The translations under genes were made by a program, and so were the position numbers. Below, piece after piece: positions 22,672-31,054 of a DNA stretch of 64,000 nucleotides (the stretch's first letter is position 1; each line of letters starts with the position of its first letter). This stretch comes from AP-15 sp963747735 (lineage in GTDB: Bacteria; Pseudomonadota; Alphaproteobacteria; ATCC43930; CGMCC-115725). Under the pieces are notes generated by a model. The model was not told the origin of the DNA. It did no database searches and saw only the letters and a list, made by a program, of their open reading frames with translations. The stretch lies in assembly GCA_963747735.1 (NCBI GenBank), contig CAVVGE010000004.1, positions 248,001-312,000 of the forward strand, given 5' to 3'.

Positions 22672-23140
22672 GCAGCAGCGGCTCGGCGTGCTGGCGCTCG
22701 GTCTCTGCGCGCTCGGCGGCGCCACCGCGCTGGTGCTGACCGCCTTTAGCAGCAACCTGGTTTTTTTCTACAGCCCGAGCGACCTGCATGCGCGCGCCGT
22801 CAGCGCCGACCGCCGGGTGCGAATCGGCGGGCTGGTCGAAGCACACAGCGTGGCCCATGGCGCCAATGCCGCCATTTCGTTCCGCGTCACCGACGGCAAG
22901 ACCGACCTCGCAGTCGCCTATCGGGGCCTTTTGCCCGACCTCTTTCGCGAGGGCCAAGGTGTCGTCGTCGAAGGGCGGCTGCGCCCCGACGGGGTGTTCG
23001 CCGCCTCGACCGTGCTGGCCAAGCACGACGAGAAATACATGCCGCGCGAGGTTGTCGAGGCGCTGAAGAAAAGCGGGCATTGGCAGGAGGGCGCGCCGAC
23101 TGAAGGGGCTGCGGCGCCGCCGGTGTTTGGCCGCCGATGA
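22661..23140 (+). CDS. ccmE: Cytochrome c-type biogenesis heme chaperone CcmE
   Basis: 159 residues. An N-terminal membrane anchor (LGVLALGLCALGGATALVLTAF), an OB-fold periplasmic domain (RIGGLVEAHSV, FRVTDGKTDLAVAYRGLLPDLFREGQGVV), and the covalent heme-binding motif AKHDEKYMP with H122 and Y126. The flexible acidic/proline tail is normal. CcmF/G/H do not follow, so they must be encoded elsewhere. Confidence 0.95.
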   Translation: MTRKQQRLGVLALGLCALGGATALVLTAFSSNLVFFYSPSDLHARAVSADRRVRIGGLVEAHSVAHGANAAISFRVTDGKTDLAVAYRGLLPDLFREGQGVVVEGRLRPDGVFAASTVLAKHDEKYMPREVVEALKKSGHWQEGAPTEGAAAPPVFGRR

Positions 23141-23252
23141 AGCGGTCGGCGGAAAGGCTAGCCCGCATTTCTCACAGCCGGGCGGTTTGCCAGGTTGAGC
23201 GGAGGCGGTTCGCGCTGGGCGAGTCTGGTCGGCTTGGCGACACGGATAGGGC

Positions 23253-23600
23253 GTGGCGGCGAATAGGGTACGGCTGTCGCGGTCGGGTCATTATTTTGGT
23301 GCTTTTCCCCGGGGTCAGTTGCCGCTCGTCGTGAGCGCGGCGTGGGCGGCGCGTTTTCTGCCCGAAGGGCTGCGCCGGCAGGGGCTCGGCAGCCGGGTGC
23401 TGAAAACGGCCGAGGAGGAGGGGGCGCGGCGCGGCTGCACGCGGGCGATCCTGTCGACCCTGTCGTTCCAGGCCCCTGGCTTTTACGAGCGTCAGGGCTG
23501 GCAGGTGCTCGGCCGCATCGACTGCGACCCGCCCGGCCACACCCGCTTCAGCATGACCAAGCGGCTGGTGCCGCACCGCGGCTGGATCGCCTCTTCCTGA
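23253..23600 (+). pseudogene. GNAT acetyltransferase remnant, 5' part lost
   Basis: The last ~75 residues are a convincing GNAT C-terminal half: acetyl-CoA loop RRQGLGSRVLKTAEEEGARRG, then FQAPGFYERQGWQVLGRI and PPGHTRFSMTKRL. The preceding ~40 residues have only a vestige of the core (LVVSAAW..LPEGLR) and the normal N-terminal ~50 residues are missing; other frames up to ccmE do not supply them cleanly. Most likely a truncated, decayed gene; a short functional protein from GTG 23253 cannot be excluded. Confidence 0.5.
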
Positions 23601-23624
23601 GAGCGCGCGCCCGGCCCGACGCCC

Positions 23625-23822
23625 TCATCGACGCGCGTGCAGCAGAATTTGGGTCGCCGCCCAGATCACACCGGCGAGCGTTCCTGTAATAGCGATGAAA
23701 GCGGCGATCCCGACGCCGATCCCCCATTTGATCAACCGCAGCTCGACCTCGGCCAGGTCGGTTTTTGTGGCGACGGCCTTCAGCTCGTTGACGAGCTCAT
23801 GCGTGTCGAGCGTGCTGATCAT
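23625..23822 (-). CDS. Small single-pass membrane protein
   Basis: 65 residues. A short amphipathic/coiled N-terminus (HELVNELKAVATKTDLAEVELRL) precedes one membrane helix (GIGVGIAAFIAITGTLAGVIW). It resembles the C-terminal half of coiled-coil-plus-TM proteins of the DUF1640 type. Function unknown; convergent with the GNAT remnant, upstream of nothing obvious. Confidence 0.55.
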   Translation of the reverse strand: MISTLDTHELVNELKAVATKTDLAEVELRLIKWGIGVGIAAFIAITGTLAGVIWAATQILLHARR

Positions 23823-23876
23823 CGCGCACGGAAAGGTAACGATATCGACGGCGCAGAGGTAGTCTCAAGCGGCATT

Positions 23877-24794
23877 TCAGGCGTTGTAATCGAGGCCGAG
23901 AGCGGCGAAGCGTTCGCGGTCCTCGCCCCAGTTCTGGCGCACCTTGACAAAGAGGAAGAGGTGCACGCGCCGGCCGAGCATATGCTCGAGCTCGGCGCGG
24001 GCACGGCTCCCGATCGACTTGATCCGCTGACCGCCGTCGCCGAGCACGATCGCGCGCTGGCTCGGCCGCTCGACATAGATCACCTGCTCGATGCGCGCGC
24101 TGCCGTCGGGCCGGTCCTGCCAGCTTTCGGTTTCGACGGTCGAGGCGTAGGGCAATTCGTCATGCAATTGGAGGAACACCTGCTCGCGCGTCACCTCGGC
24201 GGCGATCAGCCGCTCGGGCGCGTCGGAGAGCTGGTCCTCGGGGAAGAGCCAGGGTCCCGGCGGCATCGCCGCAGCGAGATGCCGGCGCAGATCGGCGACA
24301 CCGTCGCCGTTGAGGCCCGAGATCATAAAGACCGGGTCGAAATCGCCCTCCTTGGCGAGTGCTGCGGCAAGGGCGAGCAAGGTGTCGCGGCGCACCAGGT
24401 CGATCTTGTTGAGAGCCAAGAGCGAGCGCCGGCCGCGTTTGGCAAGGCGATCGAGAATGCGCCGCGTGTCGCGATCGACGCCGTGCGCCGCATCGACCAG
24501 GAGCACCGTCTCGTCGGCGTCCTCGGCCCCGGTCCAAGCGGCCGCGACCATCGCCCGGTCGAGCCGCCGGCGCGGCGCGAAGATGCCGGGCGTGTCGACA
24601 TAGACGATCTGCGCGGCGTCTTCGATGGCGATGCCGAGGAGGCGGGTCCGCGTCGTCTGCGCCTTTGGTGTGACGATCGCCAGCTTGCGGCCGACGAGCC
24701 GGTTGAGCAGCGTCGATTTCCCGGCATTGGGCGCGCCGATCAGCGCGACATAGCCGCAGCGCCGATCGGCCCCCGGACCCGGTCCGGCGCTCAC
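23877..24794 (-). CDS. era: GTPase Era
   Basis: 305 residues, the normal Era length. G1 GAPNAGKS (20-27), G2 region AQTTRTR, G3 VDTPG, G4 NKID, and a C-terminal KH domain with VLGDGGQRIKSIGSRARAEL. Era binds the 3' end of 16S rRNA during 30S assembly. The GTG start overlaps the TGA of the deacetylase (GTGA), so it is translationally coupled to it. In many alphaproteobacteria era follows rnc; here it does not, although it stays last in a small operon. Confidence 0.96.
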   Translation of the reverse strand: MSAGPGPGADRRCGYVALIGAPNAGKSTLLNRLVGRKLAIVTPKAQTTRTRLLGIAIEDAAQIVYVDTPGIFAPRRRLDRAMVAAAWTGAEDADETVLLVDAAHGVDRDTRRILDRLAKRGRRSLLALNKIDLVRRDTLLALAAALAKEGDFDPVFMISGLNGDGVADLRRHLAAAMPPGPWLFPEDQLSDAPERLIAAEVTREQVFLQLHDELPYASTVETESWQDRPDGSARIEQVIYVERPSQRAIVLGDGGQRIKSIGSRARAELEHMLGRRVHLFLFVKVRQNWGEDRERFAALGLDYNA

Positions 24795-25696
24795 GCCGCG
24801 TGCTGCTTCGCCCACTCGACCACGTCGGCGTGGGTCGCGAACCACACCCCCGGCTGCGCCTTGGCGTGGCGAATGATCTCGTCCAAAATCCAGATGCGCG
24901 AGCGATAGCCGATGACATGCGGATGCATGGTCAGCTGGAAAATTCCGCCGTCGCGATGCGCGGCGTCGAACTCGCGGCGGAAGATGTCGAGCACGTCCGT
25001 TGGCGGCGTATAGGGGCGCAACGCCGAAAACCGGTTCATCATAAAATAGACCGCGTCGTCGCGCACCCATTCGACCGGCAATTCGACGATGCCGGTCGGC
25101 GCGCCGTCGAGCAGGAGCTCGTAGCAATCCTCGTCCGACATCAGCGAGGAATCATAGGCGAGCCCCATCTCCTTTTCGATTTCGAGCGTGTGCCAGCTGA
25201 AATCCCAGGACGGCGTGCGCAAGCCGACGGGCCGCACCCCGGCGATCCGTTCAAGCGTATCGGCCGAGCGCCGCATCAAGTCGCGCTCGGCTTCGTAGGG
25301 AAGCACCGAGTTCAGCTCGTGGATCCAGCCGTGGATGCCGATCTCGTGACCCTCGGCGACGACCCGGCGCTGCTCCTCTGGGTGCAGCAGCGCGGTCACC
25401 GCCGGCACATAAAAGCTCGCCTTGACCCCGTGCCTTTGGAGCACCTTCAGAATGCGCGGCACGCCGACCCGGCTGCCGTACTGGCCCCAGGCGAGCCGGC
25501 CGATCGATTTGCCGCCGTCGCGCAGATCGCTCGTCTCGTGGTCGCTGTCGAACGACAAGGCCACCGCGCAGCGCGCCCCGCCCGGCCATTCGGCGGGCCG
25601 CAGGGTCCGTCCGGCGCGCACCCGGTTGACCAGCCGGCGCCAATGCTCCTCCGGCCACTGCCAAGGTTCCAGAGGTGATCCCGGACGGTCGGTCAT
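24791..25696 (-). CDS. Polysaccharide deacetylase family protein (HpPgdA-like)
   Basis: 301 residues. NodB-type fold with the metal triad: Asp50/Asp52 in SFDSDHET, and H122/H126 in GIHGWIHELNS. The segments GQYGSRVGVPRILKVLQRHG and LRTPSWDFSWHTLEI are characteristic of the HpPgdA/PuuE-like subgroup, whose members act on peptidoglycan or on small cyclic amides. No signal peptide, so a cytoplasmic substrate (e.g. allantoin-like) is as likely as a glycan. It overlaps barstar upstream and era downstream by ATGA/GTGA. Confidence 0.88.
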   Translation of the reverse strand: MTDRPGSPLEPWQWPEEHWRRLVNRVRAGRTLRPAEWPGGARCAVALSFDSDHETSDLRDGGKSIGRLAWGQYGSRVGVPRILKVLQRHGVKASFYVPAVTALLHPEEQRRVVAEGHEIGIHGWIHELNSVLPYEAERDLMRRSADTLERIAGVRPVGLRTPSWDFSWHTLEIEKEMGLAYDSSLMSDEDCYELLLDGAPTGIVELPVEWVRDDAVYFMMNRFSALRPYTPPTDVLDIFRREFDAAHRDGGIFQLTMHPHVIGYRSRIWILDEIIRHAKAQPGVWFATHADVVEWAKQHAA

Positions 25697-26091
25697 GGCT
25701 TGCCCTCCACCTGCGCGCCGAGCAAGCTTTCGATCGCGACTCGCTCGGCCTTCGGAAAGAGCACGACCAGCTCGTGGAGTCTGCTGCGCGTCCAGTCGTC
25801 CACGGCGGTGCAAAGAATATCGATATATGTGGCGGTTGGCGATGCGCCAAGTTTTGGCAGATCCTCGTGGACGAGCACTATTCGGTGTTGCTCGATCCAC
25901 GACAGATCCGTCAGCATGTCATTCAGCGCATCCCAGTTTCGTCCCCAATAGTCCGGGAACGCCAGCGCGTCGCTCACAACGTCAAACAGTCGTTCGCGGC
26001 TCACGATCCCCTTGGGCACGGTGACAACGCGGTCCGTCGCAGAGGACGGCCTGGCCGCCTCGGCGTCGAAAAAAAACCGGCAAGGTCTCAT
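25693..26091 (-). CDS. Barstar-family RNase inhibitor
   Basis: 132 residues. The barstar core is present: ALAFPDYWGRNWDALNDMLT, where the Trp/Asp-rich segment plugs the barnase active site, followed by LSWIEQHRIVLVHE and helices to the C-terminus. Barstar proteins sequester a guanyl-specific RNase. The RNase gene lies 12 bases upstream but is broken (26103-26358), so the inhibitor now stands alone. Its stop overlaps the deacetylase start (ATGA). Confidence 0.88.
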   Translation of the reverse strand: MRPCRFFFDAEAARPSSATDRVVTVPKGIVSRERLFDVVSDALAFPDYWGRNWDALNDMLTDLSWIEQHRIVLVHEDLPKLGASPTATYIDILCTAVDDWTRSRLHELVVLFPKAERVAIESLLGAQVEGKP

Positions 26092-26102
26092 CGGAGCACC
26101 CC

Positions 26103-26358
26103 TTAGCGCACGCGAACGAATGTGTTGTAATGGTCGGGACTGTATTATACCTCTCCACCGCTTCCAACGACGACCCGCCTCGGACCGGCGTCGCCGGCAG
26201 TGTTCGGGTGCACATATTCTCGATAATAGCCGCGCGGTTGCTGCGGCAGGCGCGCACTCACGGTTGTGGAAATCCGCGCCGTCGTTGCGGTGCGGATACG
26301 CTACGCCGCGTCCAATGCGCTGCAACGTGCGTTCGAGGTCACGCGGCAGCTGGCTCAC
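26103..26358 (-). pseudogene. Barnase-like guanyl-specific ribonuclease, frameshifted and with a nonsense codon
   Basis: From GTG 26358 the frame reads LPRDLERTLQRIGRGVAYPH then RNDGADFHNREC, the start of an RNase N1/T1-type domain. Near 26250-26256 one extra base moves the rest to another frame, which reads LPQQPRGYYREYVHPN, then GPRRVVVGSGGEV, a TAA at 26145-26147 where the family has Tyr, and YSPDHYNTFVRVR to a proper stop at 26103. The catalytic elements (Arg in YYREY, His in PDHY) are still encoded. Barstar follows 12 bases later. Two independent lesions favour a true pseudogene over a single sequencing error. Confidence 0.78.
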
Positions 26359-26380
26359 GCCGACGCTGACCGCGGAGGAT

Positions 26381-26457
26381 TGGTCGGAGCGGTGAGATTC
26401 GAACTCACGACCCCCAGCACCCCATGCTGATGCGCTACCAGCCTGCGCTACGCTCCG
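26381..26457 (-). tRNA. tRNA-Pro (anticodon GGG)
   Basis: 77 bases on the minus strand. A seven-pair acceptor stem CGGAGCG/CGCTCCG, D-loop GCGCAGGCTGGTAGCGC, anticodon loop ATGGGGT giving GGG, T-loop GTTCGAATC, discriminator A and an encoded CCA (26381-26383). Well formed throughout; it reads the CCC/CCU proline codons. Confidence 0.95.
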
Positions 26458-26587
26458 ACCGGGCGGCCTCCGCCGAGCGGCCGATCATAAGCACCCGTCC
26501 GCACCGGCGCAACCGGGCCGCGGCCGGCTTGCCGAACCGCGGGGCGACCGGTAACGTCGCCGCCATCACCCCGAAAGGAGAAAAACC

Positions 26588-27529
26588 ATGTCGACACTGG
26601 TCATCGGCGGCACCGGGTTTATCGGCCGGCGGCTCGTTCCGCTCCTGGCCGAGCGCGGCGAGGAGATCATCTGCATGGACATCAACCTCGGCACCGCGTC
26701 CTACGACCATCTAGGGAAGCAGGTCCGCATGCTGCGCGGCGATGTCAGCCAGTTCGACGACGTGATGGCGGCGATGGTGGCGGCAAAGCCCGAGCGGGTC
26801 GTCAACCTCGCCTATTATCTCGGCAGCGAGCATCCGCCGCATATGGCGTTCAAGCTCAACGTCCTCGGCATGGACAATTGCTTCGAGGCCGCCCGTCTCG
26901 CCGGCGTCAAGCGGGTCGCCTATGCGAGCTCGCTGGCGGTCAGCGGCGAGCAGCATTTCTACGGCGAGCGCGTCGTGACCGAGGACGATTTCCGCCACGG
27001 CCACGTGCAATACGCGATGCACAAGATTTTCAACGAGTGGCAGGCGCAGGATTACCGCGAGAAGCACGGGCTGGAGATCACCGCGATCCGCCCCGCCAAC
27101 GTCACCGGCAACGACAAGATCGTCGGCTCGGTCGACCACGTCAAATGCATCACCTTTCCGGCGCGCGGCCAGCCCATCACGTTTCCGCACAAGGACGCGA
27201 TGCGCTGCCCGATCCATGTCGACGAGATCGCCGAAATCTTCGCCCGCGTGATCATGGAGGATAAGCCGAAGAGCTGGGTCTACAACACCGGCGGCGTCGC
27301 GATCAGCATCGGCGAGATCGCCGACATGGTGCGCGAGTTCCTGCCCGACGCCAGGATCACCTTCGAAAAGGAGACCGGCGGCAAGGCGATCTCCGGCAAC
27401 TACCTGATCGACAACAGCCGGCTCGTGCACGAATTCGGCGTCCAATACCGCCCCTACCGCGAGCGCGTCCTGCAGATCATCAACGAAGTCCGCGCCGAGG
27501 AGGGTTTGCCGGCGATCGCCGACCGCTGA
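26588..27529 (+). CDS. NAD(P)-dependent epimerase/dehydratase (extended SDR)
   Basis: 313 residues with AAAGGAGA just upstream of the ATG. N-terminal Rossmann motif GGTGFIG (7-13), the catalytic Y142-x3-K146 in VQYAMHKIF, and Ser in YASSLAVSG. C-terminal half is a substrate domain with FPHKDAMRCPIHVDE. Sugar-nucleotide or small-ketone oxidoreductases share this fold; no glycan cluster is adjacent, so the substrate is unknown. Monocistronic as far as visible. Confidence 0.9.
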   Translation: MSTLVIGGTGFIGRRLVPLLAERGEEIICMDINLGTASYDHLGKQVRMLRGDVSQFDDVMAAMVAAKPERVVNLAYYLGSEHPPHMAFKLNVLGMDNCFEAARLAGVKRVAYASSLAVSGEQHFYGERVVTEDDFRHGHVQYAMHKIFNEWQAQDYREKHGLEITAIRPANVTGNDKIVGSVDHVKCITFPARGQPITFPHKDAMRCPIHVDEIAEIFARVIMEDKPKSWVYNTGGVAISIGEIADMVREFLPDARITFEKETGGKAISGNYLIDNSRLVHEFGVQYRPYRERVLQIINEVRAEEGLPAIADR

Positions 27530-27724
27530 CCAAAGGCGCGCTTCGGCGCGCCTCACCAATCCCCTCCCGGTCCTGGTCGGATCTCGGGGGGCGATCTAAG
27601 GCTTCCCCTGGGCCGGCTCGGCACTCTCGCGCGCTCACCAGTTCGCGCGCAGACGGCGCGGCGCGGGTTCGGCTGGGATCAATCTTCGTCGCCCCGCACG
27701 ACGTGCTGCTGGCGTTGCCGGAGG

Positions 27725-27823
27725 CGGCGGTCCCACGCGGGCGCGCGGGGTGAGACAATGATATCCCGCAGTCTGGATATGCTCACACGGTCGGCGGTCC
27801 CACGCGGGCGCCCGGGGTGAGAC
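27725..27823. repeat. Pair of 32-bp direct repeats separated by 35 bp
   Basis: Bases 27725-27756 and 27792-27823 match in 31 of 32 positions (core GGTCCCACGCGGGCGC, end GGGGTGAGAC) with a 35-base unrelated spacer, period 67. The repeat is partly palindromic. This is the geometry of a two-repeat CRISPR-like unit, but no further unit is clear on either side and no cas gene is in the window. Could equally be a local duplication. Confidence 0.6.
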
Positions 27824-27849
27824 GGGGTTTCTATCCGTGGTATTTGACA

Positions 27850-28035
27850 TCAGGAGGGGTCTCCGTACCTCCAGGTAAAGCCACATTCGCGACAAAACAT
27901 TTCGTCGCCAAATCTGGGTTCGAATTCTTCAAGGTCCTGCTCGTCGACCTCCCGGTGTCCGCCTTTGAAGAAATCCACCCAGACCCCGCCCCAAACCGAT
28001 ATCTGATCGCTAGAACATTGGTGGCATTTAAGCAT
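27850..28035 (-). CDS. Small zinc-ribbon-like protein
   Basis: 61 residues. Two Cys pairs, CHQC near residue 4 and CREC near residue 48, flank an acidic middle (EVDEQDLEEFEPRFGDE), the layout of a short zinc ribbon. Base composition is visibly poorer in G+C than the housekeeping genes, as for the DndB-like gene 200 bases away, suggesting both arrived by transfer. Function unknown. Confidence 0.6.
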   Translation of the reverse strand: MLKCHQCSSDQISVWGGVWVDFFKGGHREVDEQDLEEFEPRFGDEMFCRECGFTWRYGDPS

Positions 28036-28120
28036 TTCGACCCCCTGATGGAGAAGATAAGCGCGGCAGAAAGTGGGGGCGGCTAATGACTATCACCTGG
28101 CGTGCGACTCGCCTCATTGT

Positions 28121-28219
28121 TCGTCTTCCCGGCGTAGGCCGGAACCCATGTCCACCGTGGACACCGGCCTCCGCCGGTGAGACGAAAACCGGGTGTTATC
28201 TGTGAGAAGTGATCCACCA
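28121..28219. repeat. Dispersed REP-like palindromic element, copy A
   Basis: CCCGGCGTAGGCCGGAACCC pairs loosely with CACCGGCCTCCGCCGGTG, followed by a tail GTGATCCACC. The same arrangement (palindrome then a GTGATCCRCC tail) recurs at 40064-40172, and a related palindrome at 59201-59265. Such elements are spread through many alphaproteobacterial genomes between genes. Confidence 0.7.
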
Positions 28220-28245
28220 ACGCTCGCAAACGGAAGTTACGCATA

Positions 28246-29409
28246 TCACTCAGCAGCGTGTGCGGTCACCTGGGTACGAATGCTTACGTAGCCGCCCGAA
28301 GTTTCGTCATTTAACGCCTCGTAGACGGCATATGCGGTTTCCTTGCTACCGCCCACGGAAAACGTTCCTTTTGGAGTGAATTTTCCAGCAATACCCTCCC
28401 AATGCCTACCACGACGCCAATCCACCGCCCTCAGCTTCCTGATTAGTGCGGTCGTTTTTGCGTCGCGCAAAGTAGGATCGTCGATATTGACGAGCTCGTG
28501 GCCCATCGCGCCGATCGCAGCGAGAACCGTCGGGGCCGAGGCCAATTTGCTCTCACGGTCCTCCATCGCCGGCCCGATAGCGTCAACTACGGCCTTAAAC
28601 CATTCGATGACAGCCGGAAGCACGCGCTGCAGCAGATCCTCGGAAAGAGGCACAGGGCGCGCTCCATATTTTACACCACCTATCCCTACCGCGAGTGTGA
28701 TACAGGCGCCGCGGAGCGAGGTGATCGTCACCACGTCCTTGTCGTGTGTGCCCAATTGGCGCCGCGCCTTATTCACCCTGTCTCGGAAGAACGGAACTTG
28801 ACGCTCTGCTTCGCGCGCCACCCTAGTTAACGGATCTCGGGCGTCCATGCCGATGCTCAATGCTGCATTAGGCCGAACACCCAGAACGTTCAGATCGTGG
28901 AAACATTGGCGTGCCCAGAGCTTGTCTAGCCCGTGACAAATATAGATTCCGACAAATTCATTCTTTGTATCCGGAAGAAGATTCGCCGCCTCAAATCGTG
29001 CGGCGAGCTGCGTTTCGCCGTCGATTGCGACGAGGCGCTTGTCGTAGGGCACCTGAATAAATCCCCTGCCATCGCCGTCGATTTCGTCAGCCAGCTTATC
29101 TTCTGAATAAAGGATGATGGGAGGGGTAATACCATCAACCTCGGCGGTATGGACATCCTTTATATATTCGGCGTATGCCGGTACGTTCTTAGCTTTGGCC
29201 CCTGCAAACAGGCGTTGTACCTCGTCGCGGATTTCTCGAAGATCTTGAAGCTCCTTGCTAGCATCCACCTTCTTCCTGTCTTCCGCATCCCGGGGATCAG
29301 GGGCGATCTGAAATAGCAGAGCAGCTTTCAGTCGGCCGAGAAATTGGTGATCGTTCAACTTTACCCCGGCGATCAGATGACCGTCCGTGCGATTCAACTG
29401 GGAGTCCAT
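28246..29409 (-). CDS. DndB-like DGQHR-domain protein
   Basis: 387 residues. The centre carries a DGQHR-type motif as VAIDGETQLAARFEA (about residues 127-141), followed by FVGIYICHGLDKLWARQCFHDLN, a layout seen in DndB (phosphorothioate-modification regulator) and related DGQHR proteins; length also fits. No dndA/C/D/E or restriction genes are present. Codon and base use are AT-richer than the flanks. GAGG lies seven bases before the ATG. It is an orphan, probably horizontally acquired; it could regulate a distant modification system or act as a stand-alone defence protein (inference). Confidence 0.62.
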   Translation of the reverse strand: MDSQLNRTDGHLIAGVKLNDHQFLGRLKAALLFQIAPDPRDAEDRKKVDASKELQDLREIRDEVQRLFAGAKAKNVPAYAEYIKDVHTAEVDGITPPIILYSEDKLADEIDGDGRGFIQVPYDKRLVAIDGETQLAARFEAANLLPDTKNEFVGIYICHGLDKLWARQCFHDLNVLGVRPNAALSIGMDARDPLTRVAREAERQVPFFRDRVNKARRQLGTHDKDVVTITSLRGACITLAVGIGGVKYGARPVPLSEDLLQRVLPAVIEWFKAVVDAIGPAMEDRESKLASAPTVLAAIGAMGHELVNIDDPTLRDAKTTALIRKLRAVDWRRGRHWEGIAGKFTPKGTFSVGGSKETAYAVYEALNDETSGGYVSIRTQVTAHAAE

Positions 29410-29900
29410 GATTGACCTCGTAGGCGGTTAAGGAAGCGCACCAGGGAGCGGGAGCGCCTCCGCTATCGCCCCGGCTCGGCTTCGAGTTGGCTTGATGTGC
29501 CTAACCTAAGGCAAAAACCGTAAGCCGTCAAGACCCGAGTTTACAGATTTTCGATCTCGAGATAAACCTATCACGCATTGGTACTCTCCCGAGAAATCGA
29601 TTTTGGCTGTCGAAGAGGCGAGAGGGCCGCTCGCGGGTGGATAAAGCACCCCGCAAGTCGCCGCTCCGGGCGCGACTTCGGCGTTGTGGTCGGCGGCGGT
29701 GACGGGCCCGGCCCAGCCGGAGGCGTGGCCTTGCCCGCCCGATTCGGACATCGCCCAATGGGCGAGCCGGCGGTCGGGGGCGGCACCATGCCAGCGCATC
29801 GGCAAATTCCGGGCCGAGCATGGGGTCGGACGAGGGCGCCGGAGCAACGCTCGCCAAGCTGGCTGCTGGCGCCCGGCGGGGCTATTTTCGCGGCCTTCAA
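29410..29900. other. ~490-base stretch without a recognisable gene
   Basis: The first ~170 bases are AT-rich upstream sequence of the DndB-like gene and probably hold its promoter. The rest is GC-rich and open in several frames, but none shows a known domain, a ribosome site or codon pattern that would support a gene. Confidence 0.5.
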
Positions 29901-29915
29901 ATGGGAGCATCCGCC

Positions 29916-30449
29916 ATGCCCGGCCGGCTCGACCAATCCCGCCCGTTTCTGCCGGTGAACATTGCGCTCTTGACCGTGTCGGACACGCGCGACGCGGCGC
30001 AGGACCGCTCGGGCGACACGCTCGCCGAGCTCGCCGCCGCCGCCGGTCATCGGGTCGCTGTGCGCCGGATCGTGCGCGACGACATGGCCGCAATTGCGGC
30101 CCAGCTCGAAGCGTGGATCGCCGATCCCGAGATCGACGTGGTGATCTCGACCGGCGGCACCGGGGTGACCGGCCGCGACGTGACGCCTGAGGCGTTCCAC
30201 AGCGTCTATGAAAAGGAGATCGCCGGGTTCGGCGAGCTGTTCCGCTGGCTCAGCTACGACAAGATCGGCACCTCGACGATCCAGAGCCGGGCGACGGCCG
30301 GGGTCGCCCGCGGCACCTATCTCTTCGCGCTGCCCGGCTCGCCCGGCGCCTGTCGCGACGCCTGGGAAGGCATCCTCGCGCACCAGCTCGACAACCGGTT
30401 TCGCCCGTGCAATTTCGTCGAGCTGATGCCGCGCCTCCAGGAGCGCTAG
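29916..30449 (+). CDS. moaB: Molybdenum cofactor biosynthesis protein B
   Basis: 177 residues. ATG 29916 has GGGAG eight bases upstream; ATG 29901 is an alternative. MoaB/MogA fold with LLTVSDTRDAAQDRSGDTLAEL, the pterin-binding VISTGGTGVTGRDVTPEA (about 76-93) and LPGSPGACRDAW. MoaB-type proteins take part in molybdopterin adenylylation or related steps. No other moco gene is close. Confidence 0.93.
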   Translation: MPGRLDQSRPFLPVNIALLTVSDTRDAAQDRSGDTLAELAAAAGHRVAVRRIVRDDMAAIAAQLEAWIADPEIDVVISTGGTGVTGRDVTPEAFHSVYEKEIAGFGELFRWLSYDKIGTSTIQSRATAGVARGTYLFALPGSPGACRDAWEGILAHQLDNRFRPCNFVELMPRLQER

Positions 30450-30469
30450 CTCAAAAGCCAGCGCTAGTC

Positions 30470-31054
30470 TCAAAAGCCGCGGCGCGGTGAAAGGCGGCGG
30501 TAAGAATCGCCGTCGTCCACATCTTCGAGGCGCTCGACAAAAGCGACCGAGGCATGTGGCGGCAGGCCGGCGAGGGTGTCGGCGAGCGCGTGCGGGCCGG
30601 ACCAGCGCACAGCTGGGAACAATGGCGGCAGGCGCGGGCGGCGGCGTGCGCCGATCAGCCAAAATCCGCCGTCGACGGCCGGGCCAAAGACCAGATCGTG
30701 CCGGCCGAGCAGGCGAAAGGCGGCGGCGATATGAGCCGCGCGGAGATCCGGGATGTCGGCGCCGACCAGCACGACCGGGCCGGGTGGTGCGGCGGCGAGC
30801 GCGCGCTGCATGCGTTGGCCGAGGTCGCCGCCGCCCTGGATCACGCTCGCCACACCCGCGGCCCGCAAGCGCCACCGCGGCGTGAGCGCCACTTGCAGCC
30901 GCCAGCGGCGATCGCGCGCCAGCCGGCGCAGCAGCAGGGCCAGCATCCGGCGCTCGAAATGCACCGCGGCGACATCGCCGATGTCGCGCGCGAGGCGCCT
31001 TTTGCCGCCGCCCAGCATCGGCGCGCGCAAAAACAGCACCAGATGCTGTCGCAT
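30470..31054 (-). CDS. TIGR04282/DUF2064-family nucleotidyl/glycosyltransferase-like protein
   Basis: 194 residues. GT-A-like fold of the DUF2064 family: LVLFLRAPMLGGGKRRLA at the N-terminus, QGGGDLGQRMQRAL, and the nucleotide/metal segment VLVGADIPDL then DLVFGPAVDGGFWLIG. The family is annotated in arsenosugar biosynthesis because it often pairs with TIGR04283. The start at 31054 overlaps the stop of that partner (TGATG), so the two are cotranslated. Confidence 0.85.
   Translation of the reverse strand: MRQHLVLFLRAPMLGGGKRRLARDIGDVAAVHFERRMLALLLRRLARDRRWRLQVALTPRWRLRAAGVASVIQGGGDLGQRMQRALAAAPPGPVVLVGADIPDLRAAHIAAAFRLLGRHDLVFGPAVDGGFWLIGARRRPRLPPLFPAVRWSGPHALADTLAGLPPHASVAFVERLEDVDDGDSYRRLSPRRGF

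Noticed and set aside
23137..23334. 65-codon frame overlapping the ccmE stop by ATGA
   Set aside because: The overlap looks operon-like, but the translation is Arg-rich and featureless and overlaps the GNAT remnant.
26130..26369. Plus-strand frames over the barnase-like region
   Set aside because: They match nothing; the minus strand shows RNase segments in two frames with a barstar gene in the expected place.
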